DNA from: an uncultured Bacilli bacterium
GTDB taxonomy: Bacteria > Bacillota_I > Bacilli_A > RF39 > UBA660
NCBI GenBank assembly: GCA_947584955.1
Contig: CANPWS010000006.1
Coordinates: forward strand, 1-17,234
DNA: 17,234 nt
Reading direction: 5' to 3'
In this document: positions 1 to 8,267 of the stretch, in pieces
Layout: every line of letters starts with the position of its first letter
Position numbering within the stretch: position 1 is the stretch's first letter
Program-made: the position numbers and the translations under genes
Notes under the pieces: generated by a model
Databases searched by the model: none
What the model saw: the letters and a program-made list of their open reading frames with translations, nothing else
What the model was told of the DNA's origin: nothing

Positions 1-1
1 A

Positions 2-2314
2 AAAGTTTTAGGAGATGACGTTAAAGTATTAGAAAAATATAAAGGTCGAGACTTAGAATACATGGAATATGAACAACTAATTCCAAGTTTAAAAGTTAAT
101 AAAAAAGCCTTTTATGTAACACTTGCTGATTATGTAACAATGGAAGATGGTACAGGTATTGTTCATATTGCCCCAGCTTTTGGTGCAGATGATGCTAATG
201 TTGGTAAAAAATATAATTTACCATATCTTAACCCTGTTGGAGAAGATGGTAAATATACTGTAGGACCTTGGAAAGGAATGCTTGTATTTGATGCAGATTT
301 AGAAGTAATTAAATATTTAAAAGCAAATGATAAACTATTTAAAAAACAAAAATTAATGCATAATTATCCACATTGTTGGAGATGTAAAAGTCCTCTTATC
401 TATTATTCAAAACCAAGTTTTTATCTTGAAGTAACTAAATTAAAAGATAAAATAATTGAAAATAATAAAAAAGTAAATTGGTATCCATCATTTGTTGGAG
501 AAAAAAGATTTGGTAATTGGCTAGAAAATATGAATGATTGGGCAATATCAAGAACAAGATATTGGGGAACACCTCTTCCTCTTTGGAGATGTAGTTGTGG
601 ACATGATGAGATGATTGGTTCAAGAAAAGAACTTATAGAAAAAGCTACGACAAAAGTAGAAAAAGATATTGATTTACATAGACCATATGTAGATGATATT
701 CATATTAAATGTCCAAAATGTGGAAAAGAAATGACAAGAGTAAAAGATGTAATAGATTGCTGGTTTGATTCAGGATCTATGCCATTTGCTCAGTATCATT
801 ATCCATTTGAAAATAAAGAATTATTTGAAAGTCAATTTCCTGCGGATTTTATCGCCGAAGGAATAGATCAAACAAGAGGATGGTTTTATTCATTACTTGT
901 AATATCAACTTTTGTAAAAGGTGTAAGTCCATATAAAAATGTTTTAGTAAATGAACTTTTACTAGATAAAAATGGACAAAAAATGCATAAATCTAAAGGT
1001 AATGCCATTGAACCATTTACAATAATGAAAAATTATGGTGCAGATACAGTAAGGTGGTATTTACCATATACATCACCAATTTGGACACCTTTAAAATTTG
1101 ATGAAGATGGTTTAAAAGAAGTATATTCTAAATTCTTTAATCCATTAAGAAATACTTATAATTTCTTTGTACTTTATGCAAATACTGATGAAATAGATAT
1201 TGAAAAATGTAATGTTAAATATGAAGATTTAGAATTAATAGATAAATGGCTTTTATCAAAATATAATAGTTTATTAAAAAATGTAACGGATGCTTATGAA
1301 GAGTATGATTTAAATAAAGTAGTAAGAAATATTACAGATTTTGTAAGTGAAGATTTATCTAACTGGTATATAAGAAGAAATAGAAAAAGATTTTGGGCTA
1401 GTGATTTAGATAATTCTAAAAAAGCTGTTTATAAAACAACTTATGATGTATTAGTAAGTTTATCTCAAATAATTGCACCAATAGTACCATTTATATCTGA
1501 AGAAATATATACTAAATTAACAGGTTTAGATTCAGTACATACAAGCGATTTTCCAAAATATAATTTAAAATATGTAAATAAAGAAATAGAAAGAAAAATG
1601 GACTTGGTAAGAGATTTAATTAGTAGTGGTAGATTTGTTAGAGAAGAAGCAAAGATAAAGGTACGTCAACCTCTTAATGAAGCATTGCTTGATATAAAAA
1701 ATGAAAAGATAATAGGAACACTTACTGATCTAATTAAAGAAGAATTAAATGTTAAAGAAATAGTTTATGTTAAAGATTTATCTAATTATATGGATTTTGT
1801 TGTAAAGCCTAATTTTAAAGTAGTAGGAAAAATATTTGGAAAAAATATTAATTTATTTGCCACTAAGCTTTCTAATTTAAAAAATGAAGAAGTAATAAAA
1901 CTTCAAAATAATGAATCTATTAATATGGAAATAGATAAAGAAGATTATGAAATTACAAGTGAAATGGTAGATATAAGAATAAATTCTAAAGATGGATTTA
2001 ATGTAGGTACTATAAATAATGAATTTATTATCTTAGATACAAAATTAAATGAAGATTTAATAATGGAAGGAATAGCTAGAGAAACAGTTTCTAAAGTACA
2101 GCAACTTAGAAAAAATAGTGATTTTAACGTAATTGATAGAATAAAAGTATACTACGATGGTGATAGTGAATATGAAAAAGCTATTAATAAAAATTTAGAA
2201 TTTATAAAAACAGAAACTTTAGCATTAGAATTTATTAAAGATGAAAGTGAATATGAAAAATTTGATATTAATGATCATCAAGTAAAATTAAGAGTAGAAA
2301 AAGTATCAAAATAG
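2..2314 (+). CDS. ileS: Isoleucyl-tRNA synthetase, type II, 3' part (5' end outside window)
   Basis: This cytoplasmic enzyme charges tRNA-Ile with isoleucine and hydrolyses mischarged valine. The frame is open from base 2, so the first ATG at 62 is internal and 770 codons of a protein usually a little over 1,000 residues are present. The N-terminal part with the HIGH motif is missing. Visible parts are the end of the editing domain, then WRCKSPLIYY, then SRTRYWGTPLPLW, a CPKC zinc knuckle, and the signature loop KMHKSKGN at 980-1003 in place of canonical KMSKS. The anticodon-binding region follows, including LSNWYIRRNRKRFW, and then the extra C-terminal domain. RYWGTPLPLW, the IGS-x-KEL stretch and WYIRRNRKRFW are features of the eukaryote-like type II group, which family knowledge links to low mupirocin sensitivity. 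The enzyme identity is near certain; the type II call is strong. Confidence 0.97.
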   Translation, partial: KVLGDDVKVLEKYKGRDLEYMEYEQLIPSLKVNKKAFYVTLADYVTMEDGTGIVHIAPAFGADDANVGKKYNLPYLNPVGEDGKYTVGPWKGMLVFDADLEVIKYLKANDKLFKKQKLMHNYPHCWRCKSPLIYYSKPSFYLEVTKLKDKIIENNKKVNWYPSFVGEKRFGNWLENMNDWAISRTRYWGTPLPLWRCSCGHDEMIGSRKELIEKATTKVEKDIDLHRPYVDDIHIKCPKCGKEMTRVKDVIDCWFDSGSMPFAQYHYPFENKELFESQFPADFIAEGIDQTRGWFYSLLVISTFVKGVSPYKNVLVNELLLDKNGQKMHKSKGNAIEPFTIMKNYGADTVRWYLPYTSPIWTPLKFDEDGLKEVYSKFFNPLRNTYNFFVLYANTDEIDIEKCNVKYEDLELIDKWLLSKYNSLLKNVTDAYEEYDLNKVVRNITDFVSEDLSNWYIRRNRKRFWASDLDNSKKAVYKTTYDVLVSLSQIIAPIVPFISEEIYTKLTGLDSVHTSDFPKYNLKYVNKEIERKMDLVRDLISSGRFVREEAKIKVRQPLNEALLDIKNEKIIGTLTDLIKEELNVKEIVYVKDLSNYMDFVVKPNFKVVGKIFGKNINLFATKLSNLKNEEVIKLQNNESINMEIDKEDYEITSEMVDIRINSKDGFNVGTINNEFIILDTKLNEDLIMEGIARETVSKVQQLRKNSDFNVIDRIKVYYDGDSEYEKAINKNLEFIKTETLALEFIKDESEYEKFDINDHQVKLRVEKVSK

Positions 2315-2345
2315 CTATTAGTAAAAAAACTAGTAGCTTTTTATA
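2313..2345 (+). terminator. Rho-independent terminator after ileS
   Basis: A 10-bp hairpin has left arm 2313-2322 (AGCTATTAGT) and right arm 2329-2338 (ACTAGTAGCT), with one G-U pair. The loop is six adenines and a T-rich tail follows. The left arm overlaps the last two bases of the ileS stop codon. Confidence 0.88.
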
Positions 2346-2368
2346 TTTTAAAATAAATAATTTTAATG

Positions 2369-2374
2369 TATAAT
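2369..2374 (+). promoter_or_regulatory. Probable -10 box for hemW
   Basis: A perfect TATAAT lies 20 bases before the chosen hemW ATG and just after the ileS terminator. No good -35 box is visible, which is common where A+T is this high. Transcription would start near 2381, which falls at or beyond the alternative upstream ATG at 2382 and so supports the start at 2394. Confidence 0.55.
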
Positions 2375-2393
2375 AAAACAAATGGTGATTAAT

Positions 2394-3479
2394 ATGATTA
2401 GTATTTATATACATATACCTTTTTGCACCAATATTTGTAGTTATTGTGATTTTTCTAAAGTATATTATAATAAAAAAATAGTAAAAAAATATTTAGAAAG
2501 TTTGGAAAAAGAAATAAAAGAAAGATATAAAGGTGAGAAAGTTAAAACAATATATATAGGCGGAGGAACTCCCTCTAGTTTAGATGAAATAGAATTAAAA
2601 AAATTATTTAATATAATAAAATTATTTAATTTAGCTAAAGACATAGAGTTTACTTTTGAAGCTAATGTAGAAAATTTAAATATTGAAAAAATAAAAATAT
2701 TAAAAGAAAATAAAGTAAATAGAATAAGTATTGGTGTTCAATCATTTGATTATGAAAACTTAAATTACTTAAATAGACACCATAATAAAGAAAGTGTAGA
2801 AAAGGTAATTACAAATTTAAAAGAAAATGGAATAAATAATATTAATATTGATTTAATATATGGAATAAATGAAAATATAGAAAAAGTTAAAGAAGATATA
2901 AATTGTTTTTTAAAATTAGATATTCCTCATATTTCTTGTTATAGTCTTATTATTGAAGATAATACAATTCTTAAAAATAACCATGCTTCATATATAGATG
3001 AAGATATAGAATATAATATGTATAAATACATAGAAAAAACTTTGGAAGAAAATAATTATATTCATTATGAAGTAAGTAATTATGCCAAAAAAGGTTACGA
3101 ATCAAAACATAATTTAGTATATTGGAACAATGAAGATTATTATGGGTTTGGTTTATCTAGTGTAAGTTATCTTGAAAGTCATAGAATTACTAATACTAAA
3201 AATTTAACAAAATATTTAAATAAAAAATATTTATTGCTAGATGAATATGAAGATAAAGATTTAAAAATGGATAATGAACTTATGCTTGGATTTAGAAAAT
3301 TACAAGGTATTAATTTAGATAAATTTAAAGAAAAATATTCTTTATCTTTAGATAATGTTTATGATATAAAATTTTTACTTGATAACAATTATTTAATTAA
3401 AGAAAATAATTATTTAAAAATTAATAAAAATTATTTGTATTTATTAAATGAAATACTTTTAAAAATAAATAGATTATGA
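2394..3479 (+). CDS. hemW: Radical SAM protein HemW, heme chaperone (HemN-like family)
   Basis: This is a 361-residue radical SAM protein. The cluster motif C11-x3-C15-x2-C18 sits in HIPFCTNICSYCDF, followed by the SAM-binding GGGTPS. The downstream HYEVSNYAKKG and the HNLVYW box (His239) fit the HNxxYW signature of HemW. HemW proteins were long misannotated as oxygen-independent coproporphyrinogen oxidase (HemN); family work indicates heme binding and delivery rather than decarboxylation. No heme biosynthesis or cytochrome gene is in the window, so the in vivo role here is open. ATG 2394 is preferred over ATG 2382 because the GGTGAT ribosome-binding site at 2384-2389 lies between them. It ends in TGA, which shows UGA is a stop in this organism. 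Confidence 0.93.
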   Translation: MISIYIHIPFCTNICSYCDFSKVYYNKKIVKKYLESLEKEIKERYKGEKVKTIYIGGGTPSSLDEIELKKLFNIIKLFNLAKDIEFTFEANVENLNIEKIKILKENKVNRISIGVQSFDYENLNYLNRHHNKESVEKVITNLKENGINNINIDLIYGINENIEKVKEDINCFLKLDIPHISCYSLIIEDNTILKNNHASYIDEDIEYNMYKYIEKTLEENNYIHYEVSNYAKKGYESKHNLVYWNNEDYYGFGLSSVSYLESHRITNTKNLTKYLNKKYLLLDEYEDKDLKMDNELMLGFRKLQGINLDKFKEKYSLSLDNVYDIKFLLDNNYLIKENNYLKINKNYLYLLNEILLKINRL

Positions 3480-3498
3480 AGAAAAAATAAATTTATTA

Positions 3499-3768
3499 TT
3501 GTTTGAAATATTTGAGGGTGAAAAAAGAAAATATATTAGTATTGATGATACATTATACCAATATACTAACGACAACGATATTCCATGTATAATTGAAAAT
3601 ATTTCATATGATAAAAGTTATACTTTAAAAGAAATATCTTCAAATGAAGTTAAAATCAATTATGATAATACATTTACAGCATCAATAATTTTAGAAAATG
3701 GTAAATGGGTATTAAATGATCCTATATTTTATTGCGATAGTGTATTAGAAAAAGAATTAAATGCTTAA
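3499..3768 (+). CDS. Hypothetical protein, 89 aa, start uncertain
   Basis: I do not recognise this protein. It is short, acidic and rich in Asn, Asp, Ile and Tyr, without a signal peptide, membrane segment or metal motif. It reads like a small soluble beta-rich protein and ends in KWVLNDPIFYCDSVLEKELNA. The frame is open only from 3469 and contains no ATG near the start, so TTG 3499 is the best available initiator, 19 bases after the hemW stop. No proper ribosome-binding site precedes it; a good-looking GAGGGTG lies at 3513-3519, inside the frame, with no start codon correctly spaced after it. It may be translationally coupled to hemW, start at a rarer codon, or be the 3' remnant of a longer gene. 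Codon use matches its neighbours and a terminator follows directly, which favours a real gene. Confidence 0.55.
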   Translation: MFEIFEGEKRKYISIDDTLYQYTNDNDIPCIIENISYDKSYTLKEISSNEVKINYDNTFTASIILENGKWVLNDPIFYCDSVLEKELNA

Positions 3769-3797
3769 AAGTAGTACAGTAAAATGTACTATTTTTT
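3769..3797 (+). terminator. Rho-independent terminator of the hemW unit
   Basis: The hairpin TAGTACA (3772-3778) / TGTACTA (3785-3791) has a GTAAAA loop. It is extended outward by one G-U and two A-U pairs and followed by six T residues (3792-3797). It begins one base after the stop codon of the orphan gene. Confidence 0.85.
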
Positions 3798-3827
3798 AGT
3801 TTGATTCTTTACTTTAAAACTTACCTT

Positions 3828-3836
3828 TGATATAAT
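3828..3836 (+). promoter_or_regulatory. Extended -10 promoter for ftsK
   Basis: TGATATAAT is a perfect -10 hexamer (3831-3836) with the TGn extension. A weak -35-like TTTACT is 17 bases upstream at 3808-3813. The predicted transcript start near 3843 lies after the in-frame ATG at 3841, so that ATG cannot be the main start from this promoter. Confidence 0.75.
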
Positions 3837-3861
3837 TAAAATGAGTAGTGAAGGTGATAAC

Positions 3862-6144
3862 ATGGCAAAGAAAAAACAAAAAAAAGATAGTGAAAAAAAG
3901 AAATTTGAATATAGTAATGAAATAGTAGGAATATTAATAATATTACTTTCTATAATAGGGATAGGAAATTATGGACCAGCAGGTAATTTTATAAGAAGTT
4001 TTGCAGTATTTTTAGTAGGAACTATATACATATTTTTATTAATATATTTACTTTTTGTTGGAGGATATTTAATATTAAAAAGAAAAACTCCTAATTTCTT
4101 TTCTTTAAAATCTATAGGATTTTATATAGTAGTAGTATGTTACTTAATATTTTTACATACTTCATATATTGCTAAAAACGGTCAAGAAGGATTAAAAATT
4201 ATAACAGAAACATTTGATAATTTACTTTTAACATTTAAATCCCCAGAACTTGTAAATAATTCTGGTGGGGGAATAATTGGAGCGTTATTTGCTTATGTTT
4301 TTTATAGCTTATTTAGAGATGGAACTAATATAGTAGTTTTAGTACTAGGATTATTAGGGTTAATATTATGTTTTAATTTAAGTATTTATGAAACTATAAA
4401 AAAAGCAAAAGACAAAGCAAAATCAAAAGTTGATACAATAAAAGAAAGAAGACATGAAGAAAAAGATAAAAAGAAAGCAATAAAAGAATCAAAACAAGAA
4501 TCAGAAGATGATAATAGTGAAGAAGAAATAAAAGAAGATAAAAAAGTAATAATATCTTCAGTAAGTGATGTTACAAAAGTAAAAGATGAAGAGGAAGAAG
4601 ACGAAGATGAAGAAGATATTCCAATTAATAGAGGACAGACAAAAGTAATCGATAATTTTGAAGATGAAATAGAAGATAAGAAAGAAGTAGTTATTAATAA
4701 AAATTATCAATTACCACCATTAAGCTTATTAAAAACAGTAAAAAATGTTAATAATAAAGATAATGAATCATATGCTAAAGAAGCAATTTTAAAATTAGAA
4801 GATACTTTAAAAGTTTTTGAAATTACAGGAAAAATAGTACAAGTCAATATCGGACCATCAGTAACACAATATGAGTTAGAATTAAAAACAGGAACAAAAG
4901 TAAATAAATTACTTTCCATTCAAAAAGAAATTGCCTTAGCACTTGCAGCAAAGGATGTAAGAATTCAAGCACCGATACCTGGAAAAAGTACAATAGGAAT
5001 AGAATTACCTAACAAAGTAAATAGTTCAGTTAGTTTTAAAGAAATATTATCATGTATCCCACCAGTAGATGGAAAAAATATTTTAGCTGTAGGACTTGGA
5101 AAAGACATAATGGGAAAAGTAAAATGGACTGAAATTAATTCTACGCCACATTTATTAGTCGCAGGAGCAACTGGAAGTGGTAAATCAGTATGCATGAACT
5201 GTATAATAGCTTCAATATTAATGAGAGCAAAACCTGATGAAGTAAAATTAGTAATGGTCGATCCTAAAAAAGTAGAATTAACAATGTATAATGGAATACC
5301 ACATTTATTGGCACCAGTTGTTACTGATCCTAAAAAAGCTTCAATTGCTCTTAAAAATATTGTCTTAGAAATGGAAAGAAGATATGATTTATTAGAGCAT
5401 ACCAAAAATAAAAATATAAAATCTTACAATGAATATTGCGAAACACATACAGAATATCAGAAAATGCCATATATAGTTGTAATAATAGATGAGCTTGCTG
5501 ATTTAATGTTAGTAGCTGCCAAAGAAGTTGAAGACTCAATAATGAGAATAACTCAAATGGCACGTGCTGCAGGAATACATTTAATAGTTGCAACTCAAAG
5601 ACCCTCAACAGATGTTATTACAGGAGTTGTTAAAGCTAATATACCATCACGTATTTCCTTTGCCGTATCATCATCAATTGATTCAAGAACAATTTTGGAT
5701 ATGATTGGTGCAGAAAAATTATTAGGAAAAGGAGATATGCTATTTAAACCAATGGGAGAAAATGTTCCTCAAAGAATACAAGGAGCATATGTAAGTGAAG
5801 AAGAATTACAAAAAATTGTAGATTATACAATATCACAGCAAAAAGCAATTTATGATGAAAGTCTTACAATAGATAAAGGTGGAAGTAGTAATACAACTAA
5901 TGAGGCAGATGATTATCAATCTGATGAAGAATACGATGATCCACTTTACAATGAAATAGTAGATTTTGCCATTAATACAGGTAAAATAAGTGCAAGTTTA
6001 ATTCAAAGAAAATATAGATTAGGATTTAATAGAGCAGCTAGAATTATTGATTTACTTGAAGAAAGAGGAATAATAGGACCCGCAAATGGCTCTAAACCAA
6101 GAGAAGTATTAGTTAAGAAAGAAAGTGGCGAAATAGAAGAGTAA
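3862..6144 (+). CDS. ftsK: DNA translocase FtsK/SpoIIIE
   Basis: This septum-anchored ATPase pumps chromosomal DNA out of the closing division site. The 760-residue protein has the full family layout. Residues 20-172 hold four or five hydrophobic membrane segments. Residues of about 175-300 form a charged Lys/Glu/Asp linker with a strongly acidic patch. The RecA-like motor follows, with Walker A GATGSGKS at 435-442 and Walker B ending in IIDELAD (Asp543). A C-terminal winged-helix gamma domain, recognisable from FAINTGKISASLIQRKYRLG, reads polar sequence signals in this family. ATG 3862 is chosen over ATG 3841 because AAGGTGAT (3851-3858) precedes it by the right spacing and the promoter would start transcription after 3841. 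Whether it acts in vegetative division or sporulation cannot be told from the sequence. A C-terminal motor followed downstream by ymfF-ymfH matches Bacilli gene order. Confidence 0.96.
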   Translation: MAKKKQKKDSEKKKFEYSNEIVGILIILLSIIGIGNYGPAGNFIRSFAVFLVGTIYIFLLIYLLFVGGYLILKRKTPNFFSLKSIGFYIVVVCYLIFLHTSYIAKNGQEGLKIITETFDNLLLTFKSPELVNNSGGGIIGALFAYVFYSLFRDGTNIVVLVLGLLGLILCFNLSIYETIKKAKDKAKSKVDTIKERRHEEKDKKKAIKESKQESEDDNSEEEIKEDKKVIISSVSDVTKVKDEEEEDEDEEDIPINRGQTKVIDNFEDEIEDKKEVVINKNYQLPPLSLLKTVKNVNNKDNESYAKEAILKLEDTLKVFEITGKIVQVNIGPSVTQYELELKTGTKVNKLLSIQKEIALALAAKDVRIQAPIPGKSTIGIELPNKVNSSVSFKEILSCIPPVDGKNILAVGLGKDIMGKVKWTEINSTPHLLVAGATGSGKSVCMNCIIASILMRAKPDEVKLVMVDPKKVELTMYNGIPHLLAPVVTDPKKASIALKNIVLEMERRYDLLEHTKNKNIKSYNEYCETHTEYQKMPYIVVIIDELADLMLVAAKEVEDSIMRITQMARAAGIHLIVATQRPSTDVITGVVKANIPSRISFAVSSSIDSRTILDMIGAEKLLGKGDMLFKPMGENVPQRIQGAYVSEEELQKIVDYTISQQKAIYDESLTIDKGGSSNTTNEADDYQSDEEYDDPLYNEIVDFAINTGKISASLIQRKYRLGFNRAARIIDLLEERGIIGPANGSKPREVLVKKESGEIEE

Positions 6145-6150
6145 GCTTTA

Positions 6151-6179
6151 TTTACTTTAAATAAAAAAAATGTTACAAT
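6151..6179 (+). promoter_or_regulatory. Promoter for deoD (and probably ymfF-ymfH)
   Basis: A TTTACT -35 (6151-6156) and TACAAT -10 (6174-6179) are separated by 17 bases, with TGT making an extended -10. Transcription should start near 6186, leaving a leader of about 65 bases. Confidence 0.65.
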
Positions 6180-6186
6180 ATAAATG

Positions 6187-6200
6187 TCATAAATGTATGA
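6187..6200 (+). promoter_or_regulatory. Short inverted repeat at the deoD transcript start, possible operator
   Basis: TCATA (6187-6191) and TATGA (6196-6200) are separated by four bases and sit immediately downstream of the predicted start point. The position suits a repressor site, but a five-base repeat of A/T-rich bases can arise by chance here. Confidence 0.2.
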
Positions 6201-6251
6201 TTTAAAAATAAAAGATAACAATATAAAAAGAATAAGGAGGAATAAAAAAAT

Positions 6252-6962
6252 ATGCCAACAGTACATATTGAAGCTAAAAAAGAAGAAATAGCTAAAACAG
6301 TTTTAATGCCAGGTGATCCAAAAAGAGCAGAATATATTGCAAAAAATTATTTAAAAAAAGCAAAGTTAGTAAATCTAGTAAGAGGAATTACAGCATATAC
6401 AGGATATTATAAAGATAAAGCTGTAACAATATTTCCATCAGGAATGGGAAATCCATCAATAGGAATATATTCATATGAATTATTTAAAGAATATGATGTA
6501 GACAATATAATTAGAATAGGATCATGTGGAGCATATGCAGAAAAATTAAAATTAAAAGACTTAATATTAGTAACAAATTCTATAAGTGAATCTACATATG
6601 CACTTGTACAATGTAAATATAAATACAATAAAATATCATCATCATCAATGCTAAATGCCGTAATATCAGAAACAGCAATAGAAAACAATATAAATTTAAT
6701 AAAAGGAGATATTTATTGCTCAGATGTTTTTTATGAAGAAGAAAACAATTATATAGCTAAACGTGAAAAATATGGAGTACTTGGTGTAGAAATGGAAACA
6801 TTTGCATTATTTAATAATGCAGCATTACTTAAAAAAAGAGCGTCATGCATATTAACAGTATCTGACTCATTTTGCTATCCAGAAAAACTAACAAGTACAC
6901 AAAGAGAAAAAAGTTTAGATAAAATGATAGTATTAGCATTAGAAACAAGTTTAAAATTATAA
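6252..6962 (+). CDS. deoD: Purine nucleoside phosphorylase, DeoD type (hexameric, trimer of dimers)
   Basis: It cleaves purine (deoxy)ribonucleosides with phosphate, giving free base and (deoxy)ribose-1-phosphate for salvage. At 236 residues it has normal length. Residues known from the E. coli enzyme are all present, shifted by one: His5 (contributed to the neighbouring subunit), phosphate-binding Gly21 and Arg25 in LMPGDPKRA, the RIGSCGAY strand, Glu180-Met181-Glu182 for the ribose, and catalytic Asp205 with Arg218. The start is fixed by TAAGGAGG at 6234-6241, a slightly long 10 bases upstream. It has its own promoter and no terminator before ymfF, whose start is 36 bases downstream, so the three genes probably share a transcript. 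No functional link to the M16 pair is evident. Confidence 0.96.
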   Translation: MPTVHIEAKKEEIAKTVLMPGDPKRAEYIAKNYLKKAKLVNLVRGITAYTGYYKDKAVTIFPSGMGNPSIGIYSYELFKEYDVDNIIRIGSCGAYAEKLKLKDLILVTNSISESTYALVQCKYKYNKISSSSMLNAVISETAIENNINLIKGDIYCSDVFYEEENNYIAKREKYGVLGVEMETFALFNNAALLKKRASCILTVSDSFCYPEKLTSTQREKSLDKMIVLALETSLKL

Positions 6963-6998
6963 TATTTGGTAATAATAAAAGGGAAAGGATTGGTTAAA

Positions 6999-8267
6999 TT
7001 GAAATACGAAAAAACATTTATGGGTTCATATAATTTACATTTAATAAAAACAAATAAATTTAAAACAAATACAGTAGAAGTTGACTTTAGATCAAAATTA
7101 GATGATGATATAACAATTAGAAATTTACTTAAAATGGTGCTTCTTGATTCAAATAATAATTATAAAACAGAAAAAGAATTAGTAAAAGCTACAGAAAATT
7201 TATATGATTTAAAGCTAATTTCTTCGACCAATAGAATTGGTACAAATTCTAATATGTCTTTTAAAATGCGATTTTTAGATGAAAAATATACAGAAGAAGG
7301 CATGAATGAAGAATCAATTCTTTTTCTTTTAGACATAATTTTTAATCCAAACGTCGTTGATAGCCACTTTGACTATGAAGTAGTAAAAAAATGTAAAGAA
7401 AGATTAAAAAAATCTATAATCTCAATAAAAGATAATAAATTAAAATATGCACTTTTAAAACATTTTGAGAAAATAGAAGGCATGCCATACTCTAAAAATT
7501 CTTTTGGAAGTATTGAAGAGTTAGAAAAAATAGATGCCAAAAAATTATACGATTATTATAAAAATATGTTAAAAAATGATATAGTAGATGTTTTTATAGT
7601 AGGAGATTTTGAAGAAGAAAAAATAAAAGAATTATTTAAAAATAAATTTAAAGTAGAAACATTTAAAAAAACAAAATATGAAATTTTAGTAAAAGAATTA
7701 CCAAAAAGAAAAAAAATTCAAAAATATGAAGAATATGATGATGTAAATCAGACCGTTTTGACTATCTTATGCTCACTACATAATTTAAATGATTTTGAAA
7801 GAAGTTATACAATTAGAATATACAATGAAATTCTTGGAGGAAGTTCAAATTCAATGTTATTTGAAAATGTCAGAGAAAAAAATTCGTTAGCATATTATAT
7901 AAATTCAGATGTAAAAGCTTATGATAATATATTATTTATTTATAGTGGAATTAGTAATGATAATATTGAAAAAGCACTTAAATTAATAAAAAAGACCATG
8001 AAAGATATAGAAAATGGAGAAATAAGTGATGAAGTATTTAAGTCTGCAAAAGAAACTATTATAAGTTCTATAATAGCTAGTATGGATAATCCAAGTGGAA
8101 TAATAAATACCTATTATGCTCACGAATTAGTAGGATCAGAGCTTTTTGAAGAAAGAATAAAAGAATTTGAAAAAGTAACCAAAGAAGATGTTGTAAATGT
8201 TAGTAAAAAAGTAAATTTATATTCCGAATTAACATTACAAAAGGGTGATAGCGATGAACAAAATTAA
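6999..8267 (+). CDS. ymfF: M16 family peptidase-like protein without zinc motif (YmfF type)
   Basis: This 423-residue protein has the two-domain fold of M16 peptidases but no HxxEH zinc site; the equivalent stretch around residues 41-50 reads RNLLKMVLLD. The C-terminal half is well conserved, with ILGGSSNSMLFENVREKNS and an Arg292-x6-Tyr299 pair spaced exactly like the substrate-binding R/Y pair of active M16 enzymes. Firmicutes carry such a protein directly before a catalytic partner, as here. TTG 6999 is the likely start: AAAGGA (6984-6989) is 9 bases upstream, while TTG 6990 touches the Shine-Dalgarno and TTG 6966 lies before it. Its last 14 bases overlap ymfH, which suggests coupled translation and a heterodimer. 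Substrate is unknown; the related AlbE/AlbF pair matures a bacteriocin, but no precursor peptide gene is seen here. Confidence 0.88.
   Translation: MKYEKTFMGSYNLHLIKTNKFKTNTVEVDFRSKLDDDITIRNLLKMVLLDSNNNYKTEKELVKATENLYDLKLISSTNRIGTNSNMSFKMRFLDEKYTEEGMNEESILFLLDIIFNPNVVDSHFDYEVVKKCKERLKKSIISIKDNKLKYALLKHFEKIEGMPYSKNSFGSIEELEKIDAKKLYDYYKNMLKNDIVDVFIVGDFEEEKIKELFKNKFKVETFKKTKYEILVKELPKRKKIQKYEEYDDVNQTVLTILCSLHNLNDFERSYTIRIYNEILGGSSNSMLFENVREKNSLAYYINSDVKAYDNILFIYSGISNDNIEKALKLIKKTMKDIENGEISDEVFKSAKETIISSIIASMDNPSGIINTYYAHELVGSELFEERIKEFEKVTKEDVVNVSKKVNLYSELTLQKGDSDEQN

Noticed and set aside
3477..3479. UGA read as tryptophan (Mycoplasma code)
   Set aside because: hemW ends at this TGA with a complete family length, and conserved tryptophans such as those in the FtsK, IleRS and Csp motifs are all TGG.
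4965..5405. 146-codon open frame on the - strand, opposite the ftsK motor domain
   Set aside because: It is antisense to the most conserved part of ftsK, has no family resemblance, and long antisense frames are expected opposite strongly biased codons. The same applies to the other - strand frames at 435-623, 5351-5608, 6407-6688, 8841-9179, 10530-10784, 15073-15276 and 16146-16343.
6147..6165. Inverted repeat TTTATTT / AAATAAA after ftsK as a terminator
   Set aside because: The stem is all A-T and is followed by adenines rather than thymines on the + strand. It overlaps the deoD -35 box instead.
6180..6251. Purine riboswitch in the deoD leader
   Set aside because: The leader is only about 65 A/T-rich bases and lacks the three-way junction with two G/C-containing loops. 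Only a five-base inverted repeat is present.
6999..8267. ymfF as a decayed peptidase pseudogene because it lacks HxxEH
   Set aside because: The frame is intact, the C-terminal R/Y motif is conserved, and zinc-less partners encoded next to an active M16 gene are a normal arrangement.
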